64,000 nucleotides of DNA, from the NCBI RefSeq assembly GCF_020740535.1, contig NZ_CP082362.1, forward strand, positions 4,338,501 to 4,402,500, read 5' to 3'. The stretch comes from Streptomyces profundus. Lineage in GTDB: Bacteria; Actinomycetota; Actinomycetes; Streptomycetales; Streptomycetaceae. Below the pieces are notes generated by a model. It searched no databases, was not told the DNA's origin, and saw nothing but the letters and a program-made list of their open reading frames with translations. A program made the position numbers and the translations under genes. Shown piece after piece: positions 20,138-29,747 of the stretch. Numbering within the stretch: the first letter of the stretch is position 1; the number at the start of each line of letters is the position of its first letter.

Positions 20138-21508
20138 TCAGTCGCCGTAAGCGCTGGCTGCCTGGGACTCCAGGTATGCCTGGGCCCCGTCGATGTCGTC
20201 GGGGTCGCGCAGGAAGTTCTGTAGTCCTTGCCACATGCCCTGGCCGGTGGTGCCACCGAAGGCGGCCGGGGTCTGGTCCGACATGTCGAACCTGAAGTCG
20301 TCGCCCGCCGCGATGAGCGCCTCGGCGATGCCGCGCTGCACCTCGTTGGGGTACACGTCGAACTCAAGCGACTTGTTCGGTGAGACGAAGCCGCCCGGCT
20401 CCGCCCAGATGGCGGCGGCGTCGGTGGAGGCCAGGAACGTCATCAGGGCCTCCTGCGCCTCGCTCGCCTGACCGTCCGTCGAGACCGCGACGGCCGCGTC
20501 ACCCGCGCTGACCACCGGGGGGTCCCCGGCGCCGACCGCGGGGAACGGGAACACCCGGGCGTCCTCACCGATCACCGCGTCGGTGCTGTCGGTGATCACC
20601 GAGCCGACGAAGTCCGCCTCGAAGACCATGGCGGCGCCCGGGGTGGTCAGGTTGATGAACGTCTGGGTGACGGAGGTGGGGAAGTCGGTCCCCAGCGAAC
20701 CGTTCGCGCCGCCCCGCAACAGCCGGTTCTCGCCGAAGAGTTCGCCGAGGGTGGTGAGCGCGTCCGTGACGCTCTCGTCGGTCCACGGGATCTCGTGCGC
20801 CGCCAACCGGTCGTACATCTCCGGCCCCGACTGGGAGAGATAGACGTTCTCGAACCAGTCGGTCAACGTCCAACCGTCGGCGCCGGCGACCGAGACGGGC
20901 GTGGTGCCCGACTCCCACACCGTCCAGGCGGTGTCGACGAACTCCTCCCAGGTCTCCGGGGTCGGCACCCCCGCGTAGTCGAACGCGGTGGAGCTGTACC
21001 AGATCAGGGACTTGTTGGCGGCCTTCACATAGACGCCGTACGGGTCGCCCTCCCAGGAGGCCAGCTCGTGCCAGCCCTGGGTGTAGTTGGCGTCCAGCTG
21101 GGCCTGTGTCGAATCGCCCAGCCTGGCCAGCCACCCCTTCTCGGCGAACTCCCGCAGCACGCCCGGCTGCGGCACCATCACCACGTCGGGCGGCGAACCG
21201 CCCTCGATCTTGGTGCCGACGAACTGGGAGACGTTGTCACTGCTGGGCACCACGGTGACCGAGGCGCCCGTTCGACTTTCGAACTCGTCCATCACCGCGA
21301 CGAAGTTGTCCCGTTCCGCGCCTGTCCAGACCGCGGCCACTTCCAGGGACTGACCACTGAGGTCAGGGAGTTCGATGGTGGCCTCTCTGTCGCTACGGTC
21401 GCCCTCACCGTCGCTGCCGCACGCTGTCAGCGTCAGCGCGGTGGTGGCCACCACCGCCGCTGCCACCCGCGTCACTCTCCGGCCAGGGCCCGGGCCCGAA
21501 CCGCGCAT
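20138..21508 (-). CDS. Extracellular solute-binding lipoprotein of sugar ABC importer
   Basis: A 456-aa type 1 solute-binding protein. The N-terminus from ATG 21508 is basic and then hydrophobic, ending in lipobox LTAC (Cys about residue 30). This predicts lipidation and anchoring on the outer face of the membrane. The mature part shows the family's two-lobe pattern (for example VVPSSDNVSQFVGTKIEGG and the C-terminal MWQGLQNFL). It is the first gene of a minus-strand operon with the two permeases, 20 bp before the MalF-like start. The substrate is probably an oligosaccharide, unspecified. Confidence 0.92.
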   Translation of the reverse strand: MRGSGPGPGRRVTRVAAAVVATTALTLTACGSDGEGDRSDREATIELPDLSGQSLEVAAVWTGAERDNFVAVMDEFESRTGASVTVVPSSDNVSQFVGTKIEGGSPPDVVMVPQPGVLREFAEKGWLARLGDSTQAQLDANYTQGWHELASWEGDPYGVYVKAANKSLIWYSSTAFDYAGVPTPETWEEFVDTAWTVWESGTTPVSVAGADGWTLTDWFENVYLSQSGPEMYDRLAAHEIPWTDESVTDALTTLGELFGENRLLRGGANGSLGTDFPTSVTQTFINLTTPGAAMVFEADFVGSVITDSTDAVIGEDARVFPFPAVGAGDPPVVSAGDAAVAVSTDGQASEAQEALMTFLASTDAAAIWAEPGGFVSPNKSLEFDVYPNEVQRGIAEALIAAGDDFRFDMSDQTPAAFGGTTGQGMWQGLQNFLRDPDDIDGAQAYLESQAASAYGD

Positions 21509-21873
21509 GAACACCGCCTCACTTGGATGCGGCAGTGTCCCCACGTGATGCAGGGCCTGCCACGCCGCACGTCCTACGCCGCATGTTCCTACGCGCAGTC
21601 GGCTTCCTGATCAAGACAGATGATGGCCCAACAAGCCTTTGTGATGGGGCTGTTACCCGCGGGTTATGACCTGCACGGACAATGTTCGCGTACCCGCGGG
21701 GGATGGGGGCGACCGTGAACGGGGCGCGGCCCGGCTGCCCGGAGCGCGGGCAGCGGGTCGCCGGCCACCCCCCGGTGACGCGCGGCCACGACAGCCGAGG
21801 CGGCCGAGACAGCCGAGGCACCGGGAGCCGCCCGCACCGCCTTCGCCGGGTGCGGAGCGACCCGCGGGGGCCG
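21509..21873. other. Non-coding interval upstream of the sugar importer operon
   Basis: These 365 bp lie between the binding-protein start and the stop of the FHA gene on the same strand. I see no convincing gene. The middle part (about 21595-21700) is relatively AT-rich, as expected for a promoter. It contains an ACAA-GCCT-TTGT element at 21631-21642 and two copies of a TACCCGCGGG motif. No clean -35/-10 pair could be assigned. Confidence 0.5.
21653..21700. promoter_or_regulatory. Two copies of a TACCCGCGGG palindromic motif
   Basis: TTACCCGCGGGTTA (21653-21666) contains the perfect 10-bp palindrome ACCCGCGGGT. TACCCGCGGG recurs at 21691-21700, with starts 37 bp apart. Their position 150-190 bp upstream of the importer operon suggests an operator for a sugar-responsive repressor, but no LacI-type regulator is encoded nearby. 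GC-rich palindromes arise easily by chance in this genome. Confidence 0.3.
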
Positions 21874-24537
21874 TCAGACGGGGGTGGCGGTGGCGGTCTG
21901 GGGGGTTTGGGCGGCGCGGGTGGCGGCGCTGGCCAGGAGGGCGATGTCAGTGGGGCCGTTGCCCAGCTCGCGAACTGGCCGGCGGGCCGGTGGGTCCCCG
22001 ACCCGCTCCCAGTCCAGCCGGGTGACCGTGGGGCGCAGCGTGGCCGTGCGGGGGATGCGCCCCGTCACCCGGCCGGTCTGCAACGGGGTGCGGGCGCCGT
22101 CCGGGGTGCGCAGCTCGGCCCGTCCCGGTGGTGTTCCCGTCAGCGTCAGCCGCAGCGCTGCCGACAGATCCAACGGATCGCCGGCGGCCGGCGGGCCGCC
22201 GGCCAGCACCAGGCGCACGCCAAGACGGGGGCCCTCCCGGCGCGCCGCCTCAAGCACCCGGAGCATCGAGCCGGCGGCCTGCCGCCCCGGCGCGCCGAGC
22301 GGCGGCGACAACAGCGCGGGCAGATCGTCGACGAGCACCACCAGCCAGGGCAGCGGCGCGCTGCCTGGCACCCGCATCGGCGGCTCGGGAACGGACGCCT
22401 CCTGGCCGTGCCAGCCGCCCGGCTCGTGGCCCGACCTCGGGGAGATCACCCGCCCCTCGGCAGGCGGGGCGCCGTCCGCCCCCGGCTCGGCCCTCGGCGG
22501 CTGCGAGCCGCCCAACTCCTGGGCGGCGAACGCGGACTCGCCCAGCAGCAGCGCCCGCCGCTTCAACTCGGCGCGCAGCGCCTGCGCGAAGGCGCGGATG
22601 CGCAGCGGATCCGTGGCGCCCAGATAGGAAGCGACCTGCGGCAGCTCGACTGAGGGGCGCAGCCCGTCCGCCGCACCCTCGACCAGCAGCAGGGACAGCT
22701 CGTGCGGGCCCAGCGTCGCCGCCAGCGAGGCGGCCAGCGCGTTGAGCAGCTCGGTGCGCCCCGAGCGGGCGGCGCCCTCGATCAGCAGCGGGGCGCTCAA
22801 CTCCGTGAGATTGACCGAAACCTGACCCCGCTCGCCCATGCCGAGGGCCAGCGGCAGCTCCGATCCTCGCGCCCAGCGCTCCCGCAGGGCGCCTGGGGTG
22901 ACCCGGGACAGCTCCAGCACGTCGAGCAGCCGGCAGCTGTCGGGCAGCGGCGTGGTTCCGGGGGCGCTCGGCGGGGAGCCGGGGGTGTCCTCGGAGAGCG
23001 GGGCGAGGGCGCGGGCGAAGCGCTCGGCCCAGGCCCGGGAGACCGCGTCCGCGCTGGCCGGGGGGCCGGGGCGCCGATCGGGGCCGACCACCCGCACCGC
23101 GGTGGCCACCGCGCCGCTGAGCAGCCCGACCGCCCCGCACCCCGCGAAGGCGGGGAGGGCGGCGCCGGCGGCCTCCAGCGTTTCGGCCACCGGGGACTCG
23201 GGGGTGGCCGGGGGCGTCTCGGCCAGGCAGAGCAGATGGATGCCGGCGGTAGCGCCGTCCAGCGTGAGCCGGGCCAGCGCCGTGGCCGCGAGACCTTCGA
23301 GCGCGCCGTCGACCAGCACCACCGTGCGCCGCCTGGGGGCGGCGGCCGGCGTGGCCGCCAGCTGGGCCAACTCGGCCAGCCTGGCGGCCACCTGCTCCTC
23401 GTCGAAGCCGAGGAGCAACCGGCAGTCCTGGCCGCGCAGCGGCTTCACATGGGGCAGCCAGCCGAGCCAGGACCACTCCTCGGCGCGGCCGGGGGCCAGC
23501 GCCACCAACTCCAGGGCGCTGGGCGGGTGCAGGGCGGCCAGCTGGGCGAGCACCGAGCGGGCGAGGCCCGCGACCCGCTCCCTGGGCCCGGCCAGGCCGA
23601 GGGAGCCGACCGCCGGCAGGCTCACCGTCACCGGCGGCAGGCCGCCGCCCGTGCTCTGCGCCGTGCCCAGCCGTATGGCGTAGGCGTCGGGATGGGCGGG
23701 ACCGCGCTCCCAGAGGCGGGGCCCCGACTCGACCGCCATCAGCAGCACGGCCGCGAGATCCGGCCAACGCGACTCGTCGACCGGCTCCGCCGGGACGGGC
23801 GGCGGGGCCGCCGTGATGTGGGTCTGCTCGGGCGAGGGGGCCAGCCGCCCCCGCGCCCAGCCCGCCAGCCCGCCGCCGCGCCGCTGCGGCCGGCCGGCCG
23901 CGCCGCCCCTCGGCGGCTCCGCCGGGGCCTCGGCCGGCGGGGCGGCCGACACGGCCGGCGGCTCCTGGCCGTCCGCGGCGATCACGCGCAGCGCGGACTC
24001 GCCGAGCCGCAGTATCCCGCCGGGGGGCACCCGCTCGGGCCGCTCCCGCACCGGCCGCCCGTCGACCGAGGTGCCGTTGGTCGAGCCGAGATCGGCGACC
24101 GTGACCGTGCCGTCGGGGCGCAGCGTGAGCGAGCAGTGCAGCCGGGAGACATCCGGATCGTCCAGCGGGATGTCCGCGTCCGCGGAGCGGCCGATGGTGG
24201 CCGTGCCGCCGCGCAGCAGATGGACGCCGCCGGCGTCCGGCCCCGAGACCACCAGCAGCCTGGCCGGCACCGGCTCGACGCCAGGGGCCTCCAGCGGACG
24301 GTGCAGGGAGAGCACGGCGCCGTCCACCAGAGGTGGTTCGCCGAGCAGGCTCTGCCGGGGATCCAGCCGGCTGTCCTCGCAGAAGACCGCGCCGGGGGAG
24401 GCGGCCCCGGGCGCGACGGCGCTGGCCAGGGAGCCGAGAACGGCGGAGAGCGGGGTGCCGGCCGGGGCCGCGACGGCGACGTCGACGCCGCCGGCGGCGC
24501 CGTGTCCGAGAACGGTCAACCTGATCTGAATCGGCAT
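21874..24537 (-). CDS. FHA-domain protein with degenerate FtsK/SpoIIIE-like ATPase region
   Basis: An 887-aa protein. Residues 1-90 resemble the ubiquitin-like/YukD-type N-terminal region of EssC-like proteins. Residues 93-175 form an FHA domain (TIGRSADADIPL, VSRLHCSL, LGSTNGTSVDG) that binds phosphothreonine peptides. The rest is Ala/Pro-rich with one FtsK-like segment (about 540-800). Its P-loop reads GAARSGRTE, with Arg in place of the catalytic Lys, so ATP hydrolysis is doubtful. It is divergent from the kinase gene pkaA, which suggests it could be a phospho-partner. No ESX/WXG100 genes are nearby. Confidence 0.75.
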   Translation of the reverse strand: MPIQIRLTVLGHGAAGGVDVAVAAPAGTPLSAVLGSLASAVAPGAASPGAVFCEDSRLDPRQSLLGEPPLVDGAVLSLHRPLEAPGVEPVPARLLVVSGPDAGGVHLLRGGTATIGRSADADIPLDDPDVSRLHCSLTLRPDGTVTVADLGSTNGTSVDGRPVRERPERVPPGGILRLGESALRVIAADGQEPPAVSAAPPAEAPAEPPRGGAAGRPQRRGGGLAGWARGRLAPSPEQTHITAAPPPVPAEPVDESRWPDLAAVLLMAVESGPRLWERGPAHPDAYAIRLGTAQSTGGGLPPVTVSLPAVGSLGLAGPRERVAGLARSVLAQLAALHPPSALELVALAPGRAEEWSWLGWLPHVKPLRGQDCRLLLGFDEEQVAARLAELAQLAATPAAAPRRRTVVLVDGALEGLAATALARLTLDGATAGIHLLCLAETPPATPESPVAETLEAAGAALPAFAGCGAVGLLSGAVATAVRVVGPDRRPGPPASADAVSRAWAERFARALAPLSEDTPGSPPSAPGTTPLPDSCRLLDVLELSRVTPGALRERWARGSELPLALGMGERGQVSVNLTELSAPLLIEGAARSGRTELLNALAASLAATLGPHELSLLLVEGAADGLRPSVELPQVASYLGATDPLRIRAFAQALRAELKRRALLLGESAFAAQELGGSQPPRAEPGADGAPPAEGRVISPRSGHEPGGWHGQEASVPEPPMRVPGSAPLPWLVVLVDDLPALLSPPLGAPGRQAAGSMLRVLEAARREGPRLGVRLVLAGGPPAAGDPLDLSAALRLTLTGTPPGRAELRTPDGARTPLQTGRVTGRIPRTATLRPTVTRLDWERVGDPPARRPVRELGNGPTDIALLASAATRAAQTPQTATATPV

Positions 24538-25097
24538 CGGCCCTCCCGGTCGCTCGCCAGCCCGGCTGTCATGTCCCGATCCGCATCGGACGCCGATGCT
24601 GAGGGCATCCTCGCACCCGCCACTGACACCGCTCCGCGCCCCTGGTGCTTAATGATCTTGATTGGCCATATCTGACCAGATCTGATCGGTGGATGCCAGA
24701 GGGAGAGAAAGCGCATTCTTCACCTTCACTCCCATAGGCCGCACCGGATCCGCCCCACTCGCTCACCCGACTCCCTCTCCCGGCGCACCCCGACGGCACT
24801 TGACGGCACCCCCGACCGGCCCCGTGCGGCGGCCGATCGGGTCTGCCGTTGCCTCATCCGTTGCCTCATCCGTTCCCACATCCGTTCCCGCCGGATCGCC
24901 CCAGCGGAACCGAACCGGCCGATTCCGCGTCCAGACGGACATCGGCCCCGACCGGACCCACCCGGCCCGGCCACGGGAACGCGGCGTCCCGACCGAGTCG
25001 GCCCGCTCGTGCCGCCCCGCTGTCGGAGGGCGGCACTACAGTAGGGGGCTCAGATCTCGTCACCACCAGCGCAGCATCGAAGCATCAGGGAGCACAC
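24538..25097. other. Divergent control region between FHA gene and pkaA
   Basis: This 560-bp interval lies between divergent starts. It contains a comparatively AT-rich stretch at 24640-24740 with repeated TCTGAC/TCTGATC elements (24674-24691 region), likely promoter DNA for one or both genes. A 12-bp tandem repeat lies at 24846-24892. The frame of pkaA is open back to 24849, so an N-terminal extension of 83 residues cannot be excluded. I see no other gene. Confidence 0.5.
24846..24892. repeat. Four tandem 12-bp units
   Basis: The units are CCGTTGCCTCAT twice, then CCGTTCCCACAT, then CCGTTCCCGCC (truncated by one base). They lie about 205-250 bp upstream of the chosen pkaA start. Confidence 0.8.
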
Positions 25098-26828
25098 GTG
25101 CGGCCGGTAGGCAGCAAGTACCTGCTTGAGGAGCCGCTCGGGCGCGGTGCCACCGGCACCGTCTGGCGCGGTCGCCAGCGCGAGGCCGCCGGCGAGGACG
25201 CGGCGGTGGCCGGCCAGCCGGGCGAGCTGGTCGCGGTCAAGGTGCTCAAGGAGGAGCTGGCGCACGACCCGGACGTCGTGATGCGCTTCCTGCGGGAGCG
25301 CTCCGTCCTGCTGCGGCTGTCGGCGGCCAACCACGGCAACATCGTGCGCACCCGCGATCTGGTGGTCGAGGGCGAGCTGATAGCCCTGGTGATGGATCTG
25401 ATCGACGGCCCCGACCTCCATCGCTACCTCTACGAGAACGGCCCGCTGAGCCCCATCGGCGCCGCCCTGCTGACCGCCCAGATCGCCGACGCGCTGGCCG
25501 CGGCGCACGGCAAGGGCATCGTCCACCGCGATCTCAAGCCGGCCAACGTGCTGCTCGCCGGCGGCCAGGACGGTCGTCCGCTGCGCCCGATGCTGACCGA
25601 CTTCGGGATCGCCAGGCTCGCCGACTCCCCCGGGGTCACCCGGGCGCACGAGTTCGTCGGCACCCCGTCCTATGTGGCCCCCGAGTCGGCCGAGGGCCGC
25701 GAGCAGACGTCGGCCGTCGACGTCTACGGCGCCGGCATCCTGCTCTACGAGCTGGTCAGCGGGCAGCCCCCGTTCGGCGGTTCCAACACGCTCCAGGTGC
25801 TCCAGCGGCACATCAGCGAGCAGCCCAGGCAGCCCGACGGCCTGCCGGGTCCGCTGTGGACGGTCATCGACTGCTGCCTGCGGAAGTCCCCCGACGAGCG
25901 CCCCTCGGCGGCCAACCTCGCCCGCGCGCTGCGCACCGTCGCCGCCGGGATCAACGAGAACGCCACCCCCGAGCAGCGCAACGCGGCGCTCGGCGTCACC
26001 GCGCTGCTGCTGCCCGACGCCACCCCGGTCAAGGTCCCCGGCACCGGCATCAGCCCGCCCGGCTCCGCCGAGCCGACGCAGGTCATGCCCGGCGGCTCGG
26101 GCGGTGCCGGCCCGGGGGACGACGCCGGCGGCTTCGGCGTCGACCCCAACGCCTCGACCAGCCTGCTGCCCAGCGCCGGGAGCGGCGAGGGCGGGGATCC
26201 GGGGCTCGACACCACCCGCGCCATGCCCACCCAGGGGCCCGCGTCCGGGCAGCCGGCCGACGGCCCGCATCCCTGGGGGGACCAGATGCGCGCCGCCAGG
26301 GACCGCAACGAGCCGACCCGGGTGCAGCCGGCCCAGCAGGCGCAGGATCCGCTCCAGCGCCCGCCGCAGCGCCGTCCGCAGCGGCGCCCCCCGCAGCGGC
26401 CCCAGCCCCAGCGGCAGGAGGGCTACGGCTACCCGGCCCAGCAGCCGCCACCGCAGCACTACCAGCAGCCGCAGCAGTATCCGCAGCAACAGCAGTACCA
26501 GCGCCCGGCCCCGCCGCCCTATCAGGAGCCCCCGCCCCGGCGCGCGGCTACTCCGCGTGACGAGCGCGAGCCGCGCGGCCGGTCCCGCAGCGCCAACCCG
26601 ATGCGGATCCCCGGGCTCGGCTGCCTCAAGGGCTGCCTGTTCATGGTGCTGATTCTCGTCGTGATCGGTTTTCTGGTCTGGAACTTCACCCCGCTCCAGG
26701 ACTGGATCGCGGACGGCAGGAGTTTCTGGAACACCGTCACCGACTGGTTCGAGGACGCCGGGGAATGGCTCGGGCTCATCGACGAGGCGAGTGACAACGT
26801 CTCGGAGCTCCAGGAGGACCTCCCCTAA
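25098..26828 (+). CDS. pkaA: Membrane-anchored Ser/Thr protein kinase PkaA-like
   Basis: This 576-aa Hanks-type kinase starts at GTG 25098 with AGGGAG upstream. The kinase domain (about residues 5-275) has the Gly loop GRGATGTVW, catalytic Lys in VAVKVLK, HRDLKPANVL, DFG and the GTPSYVAPE activation segment. A long Pro/Gln/Arg-rich linker (about 410-500) leads to one transmembrane helix near residue 520 and an extracytoplasmic tail of about 50 residues. Paired with pkaB just downstream, it matches the pkaA-pkaB tandem known in S. coelicolor. An insert rich in Gly/Ala (VWRGRQREAAGEDAAVAGQ) sits between the Gly loop and the Lys. Confidence 0.88.
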   Translation: MRPVGSKYLLEEPLGRGATGTVWRGRQREAAGEDAAVAGQPGELVAVKVLKEELAHDPDVVMRFLRERSVLLRLSAANHGNIVRTRDLVVEGELIALVMDLIDGPDLHRYLYENGPLSPIGAALLTAQIADALAAAHGKGIVHRDLKPANVLLAGGQDGRPLRPMLTDFGIARLADSPGVTRAHEFVGTPSYVAPESAEGREQTSAVDVYGAGILLYELVSGQPPFGGSNTLQVLQRHISEQPRQPDGLPGPLWTVIDCCLRKSPDERPSAANLARALRTVAAGINENATPEQRNAALGVTALLLPDATPVKVPGTGISPPGSAEPTQVMPGGSGGAGPGDDAGGFGVDPNASTSLLPSAGSGEGGDPGLDTTRAMPTQGPASGQPADGPHPWGDQMRAARDRNEPTRVQPAQQAQDPLQRPPQRRPQRRPPQRPQPQRQEGYGYPAQQPPPQHYQQPQQYPQQQQYQRPAPPPYQEPPPRRAATPRDEREPRGRSRSANPMRIPGLGCLKGCLFMVLILVVIGFLVWNFTPLQDWIADGRSFWNTVTDWFEDAGEWLGLIDEASDNVSELQEDLP

Positions 26829-27032
26829 TAGCGAATGCGCCGAAAGCCGCGCGGCGGCGTTTCCCGGGAATGGCGCGGGAGGCTTTTGGGGCGAAGTCGC
26901 GCCCAACACGTCGGCGGCCTCGGTGATTTATCGACTTCCCGTCAGATAATTTCGGCCGGACATGCCAGCAAACCCGGACAAGCCTGGCGTGCGGGGCCTG
27001 TGCCGAACCAAGCCGCGTCGTAGCCTCACGCC

Positions 27033-28307
27033 ATGGCACGGAACATCGGCAGCCACTACACCGCCCACCGTGTGCTCGGCCGCGGCAGCGCCGGAACGGT
27101 GTGGCTCGGGGAGGGGCCCGACGGGCCCGTCGCGATCAAGGTGCTGCGAGAGGACCTCGCCGCCGACCCCGATCTGGCCGAGCGCTTCGCCCATGAGCGG
27201 CACGCGCTCCTCGGCCTCGAACACCCCCATGTCGTGGGGGTCCGTGAGCTGGTCATCGGCGACGCCCCCGGCCAGCCGGGGGGCGGCGACATCGCCCTGG
27301 TGATGGATCTGGTGCGCGGCCCCGACCTGCGGGCACACCTGGAGCGGGAGCGCCGGCTTGCGCCGGCCGAGGCGGTGGCCCTGACCGCCGGGGTGGCCAG
27401 CGGCCTCGCCGTGGCGCACGCCGCGGGCATCGTCCACCGGGACGTCAAGCCGGAGAACATCCTGCTCGACAACTCCCAGGAGCAACCGACCGCGCTGCTG
27501 ACCGACTTCGGTGTCGCCAAGCTGATCGACGAGCCACGGCACGGCGGGCGGTCCGGGGTGGTCGGCACGCCCGACTACATGGCGCCCGAGATCGTGGAGG
27601 GCCTGCCGCCACGCGCGGCCGTGGACATCTACGCGCTGGTCACCGTGCTCTACGAACTGCTCGCCGGGTTCACCCCGTTCGGCGGCGGCCACCCGGGCGC
27701 GGTGCTCCGCCGGCAGGTCACGGAGAAGGCCGCCGAGCTGCCCGGGCTGCCCAGGGAGCTGTGGGAGCTGATCCAGCAGTGTCTGGCGAAGGCGCCCGCC
27801 TCCCGGCTGCGCGCCGCCGAGCTGGCCTCCCGGCTCCGCGAACTACAGCCCTCGCTGGCCGGACTGCCCCCGCTGGATCTGGGCGATCCCACCGAGGACG
27901 AGGAGCGGGCAGCTGTCGACGGCGTGGCCGGGGTCGGGGAGGCCGCCGAGCTGGCCGATGTGGGCGCGGGCACCACCCGGGCCGCCGTGCCCCTGGTGCG
28001 CGGCGCCGCCCCCGACTCGGAGCGCGCCACCCACACCCGGATGCGGGTGCCCGACGCCGACGAGCTGGCGGGGGGCGCCAACGGCACGGCCCGCGCGCCC
28101 CGCGCGCCCGGCCAGCCGCGCGCCGGTTCGGCGCGCAACGTCGTCAGCAACCGCCGCCGCCGGCGGCTCACGGTGACGCTGGCCGGCGCCGCCGTCCTGG
28201 CCGCGATCGGCGGTTGGCTGCTGTTCTCCGGCGACGGCGGCGACGGCGGTTCCGACGGCCGAGGCGCGGTCCCGACCGTGGTCAGCGGGGTGGACGAGCT
28301 CGACTGA
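27033..28307 (+). CDS. pkaB: Membrane-anchored Ser/Thr protein kinase PkaB-like
   Basis: The 424-aa protein has a kinase domain at about residues 5-265, with [35 protein letters not shown] and [10 protein letters not shown] charged linker with [13 protein letters not shown], a plausible autophosphorylation region, follows. One transmembrane helix (about residues 388-405) leaves only a 20-residue outer tail. It is a close paralogue of the upstream kinase, separated by 204 bp. That gap includes a GATAAT element at 26945-26950, so it may have its own promoter. The start ATG 27033 fits the start of the kinase fold. Confidence 0.9.
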   Translation: MARNIGSHYTAHRVLGRGSAGTVWLGEGPDGPVAIKVLREDLAADPDLAERFAHERHALLGLEHPHVVGVRELVIGDAPGQPGGGDIALVMDLVRGPDLRAHLERERRLAPAEAVALTAGVASGLAVAHAAGIVHRDVKPENILLDNSQEQPTALLTDFGVAKLIDEPRHGGRSGVVGTPDYMAPEIVEGLPPRAAVDIYALVTVLYELLAGFTPFGGGHPGAVLRRQVTEKAAELPGLPRELWELIQQCLAKAPASRLRAAELASRLRELQPSLAGLPPLDLGDPTEDEERAAVDGVAGVGEAAELADVGAGTTRAAVPLVRGAAPDSERATHTRMRVPDADELAGGANGTARAPRAPGQPRAGSARNVVSNRRRRRLTVTLAGAAVLAAIGGWLLFSGDGGDGGSDGRGAVPTVVSGVDELD

Positions 28308-28408
28308 CCACCGTCCGGCCCCGACGCCGGAGCCGGGGCGGGAGAGCGCCGTTCGCCGGTGCGGTCGGGCGGCGGATCGCCGTGGTCGCCAGCGGTTACG
28401 CTGGGGGG

Positions 28409-29515
28409 GTGGCAGTCGTCGATGTTTCCGAAGCGCTGAAGTCCCTCACCTCCACCATGGAGTCCATCGAGGCCGTGATCGATCTCGACCGGATGCGGGC
28501 CGACATCGCCCAGCTCGAAGAGCAGGCGGCTGCGCCAAGCCTCTGGGACGACCCGGAGAGCGCCCAGCAGGTGACCAGCCGGCTGTCGTGGCTCCAGGGC
28601 CAGCTGCGCAAGGTCGAGGAGCTGCACTCGCGCATCGACGATGTCGAGGTGCTCTTCGAGCTGGCCGAGGACGAGGGCGACGCGGACGCCAGGCGGGAGG
28701 CCGAGGCGGAGCTGACGTCGGTGCGCAAGTCGGTGGACGAGCTTGAGGTGCGCACGCTCCTCTCCGGCGAGTACGACCCGCGCGAGGCCATGATCAGCAT
28801 CCGCGCCGAGGCCGGCGGGGTGGACGCGGCGGACTTCGCCGAGCAGCTCCAGCGGATGTATCTGCGCTGGGCCGAGCGCAGGGGCTACCCCACCGAGGTC
28901 CTGGACACCTCCTACGCCGAGGAGGCGGGGATCAAGTCCACCACCTTCACGGTCAAGGCCCCCTACGCCTACGGCACGCTCTCCGTCGAGCAGGGCACCC
29001 ACCGGATGGTGCGGATCTCCCCGTTCGACAACCAGGGGCGCCGCCAGACGTCGTTCGCCGGCGTCGAGGTGCTCCCGGTGGTGGAGCAGACGGACCACAT
29101 CGAGATCCCGGAGAACGAGATCAGGGTGGATGTCTTCCGCTCCTCGGGCCCGGGTGGCCAGTCCGTCAACACGACGGACTCCGCCGTCCGCATCACGCAC
29201 CTGCCGACCGGCATCGTGGTCTCCTGTCAGAACGAGAAGTCCCAGATCCAGAACCGCGCCGCCGCGATGCGCGTGCTCCAGGCGCGCCTCCTCGCACACC
29301 AACGCGCCGCCGAGCAGGCGAAGATGGACGCTCTCAAGGGCGACGGCGGAAACTCCTGGGGCAACCAGATGCGGAGTTACGTTCTCCAGCCGTACCAGAT
29401 GGTCAAGGACCTGCGCACGGATCATGAAGTCGGAAACCCGCAGGGCGTGTTGGACGGGGATATCGACGAGTTCCTCGATGCGGGAATCCGCTGGCGTAAA
29501 CAGCACGAGAAGTAA
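28409..29515 (+). CDS. prfB: Peptide chain release factor 2
   Basis: This 368-aa class I release factor recognises UGA/UAA and triggers peptide release on the ribosome. The stop-codon-recognition tripeptide SPF is at about residues 204-206 ([14 protein letters not shown]), and the catalytic GGQ at about 248-250 ([16 protein letters not shown]). The start is GTG 28409. The frame is uninterrupted: the programmed +1 frameshift that controls prfB in E. coli is absent. It is followed by a 232-bp gap before the LAETG protein gene. Confidence 0.97.
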   Translation: MAVVDVSEALKSLTSTMESIEAVIDLDRMRADIAQLEEQAAAPSLWDDPESAQQVTSRLSWLQGQLRKVEELHSRIDDVEVLFELAEDEGDADARREAEAELTSVRKSVDELEVRTLLSGEYDPREAMISIRAEAGGVDAADFAEQLQRMYLRWAERRGYPTEVLDTSYAEEAGIKSTTFTVKAPYAYGTLSVEQGTHRMVRISPFDNQGRRQTSFAGVEVLPVVEQTDHIEIPENEIRVDVFRSSGPGGQSVNTTDSAVRITHLPTGIVVSCQNEKSQIQNRAAAMRVLQARLLAHQRAAEQAKMDALKGDGGNSWGNQMRSYVLQPYQMVKDLRTDHEVGNPQGVLDGDIDEFLDAGIRWRKQHEK

Positions 29516-29747
29516 CCTTCACACAACTCTTCACCTCTGGAAGCCACTTACCGGACATCCTGCTTGACGTGGGTGCTTTCAGAGGGAAAGCTGTTCGCTT
29601 GGTACGCCTGTCATCCGTGGGTGAGAGCTGCGCACGGGGCGCGCGAGAGCCAGGGTGAGTGCCCCGCACGGCCATCGCTCTTGCGTGAGACGGCTCCATT
29701 GACGGGACACTGTCACGAACCAAATAGCTACAGGGGGTAGTGAATAG

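Noticed and set aside
28319..28409. Programmed frameshift site in prfB
   Set aside because: The 368-codon frame is continuous from GTG 28409 and no in-frame UGA with a slippery sequence is present.
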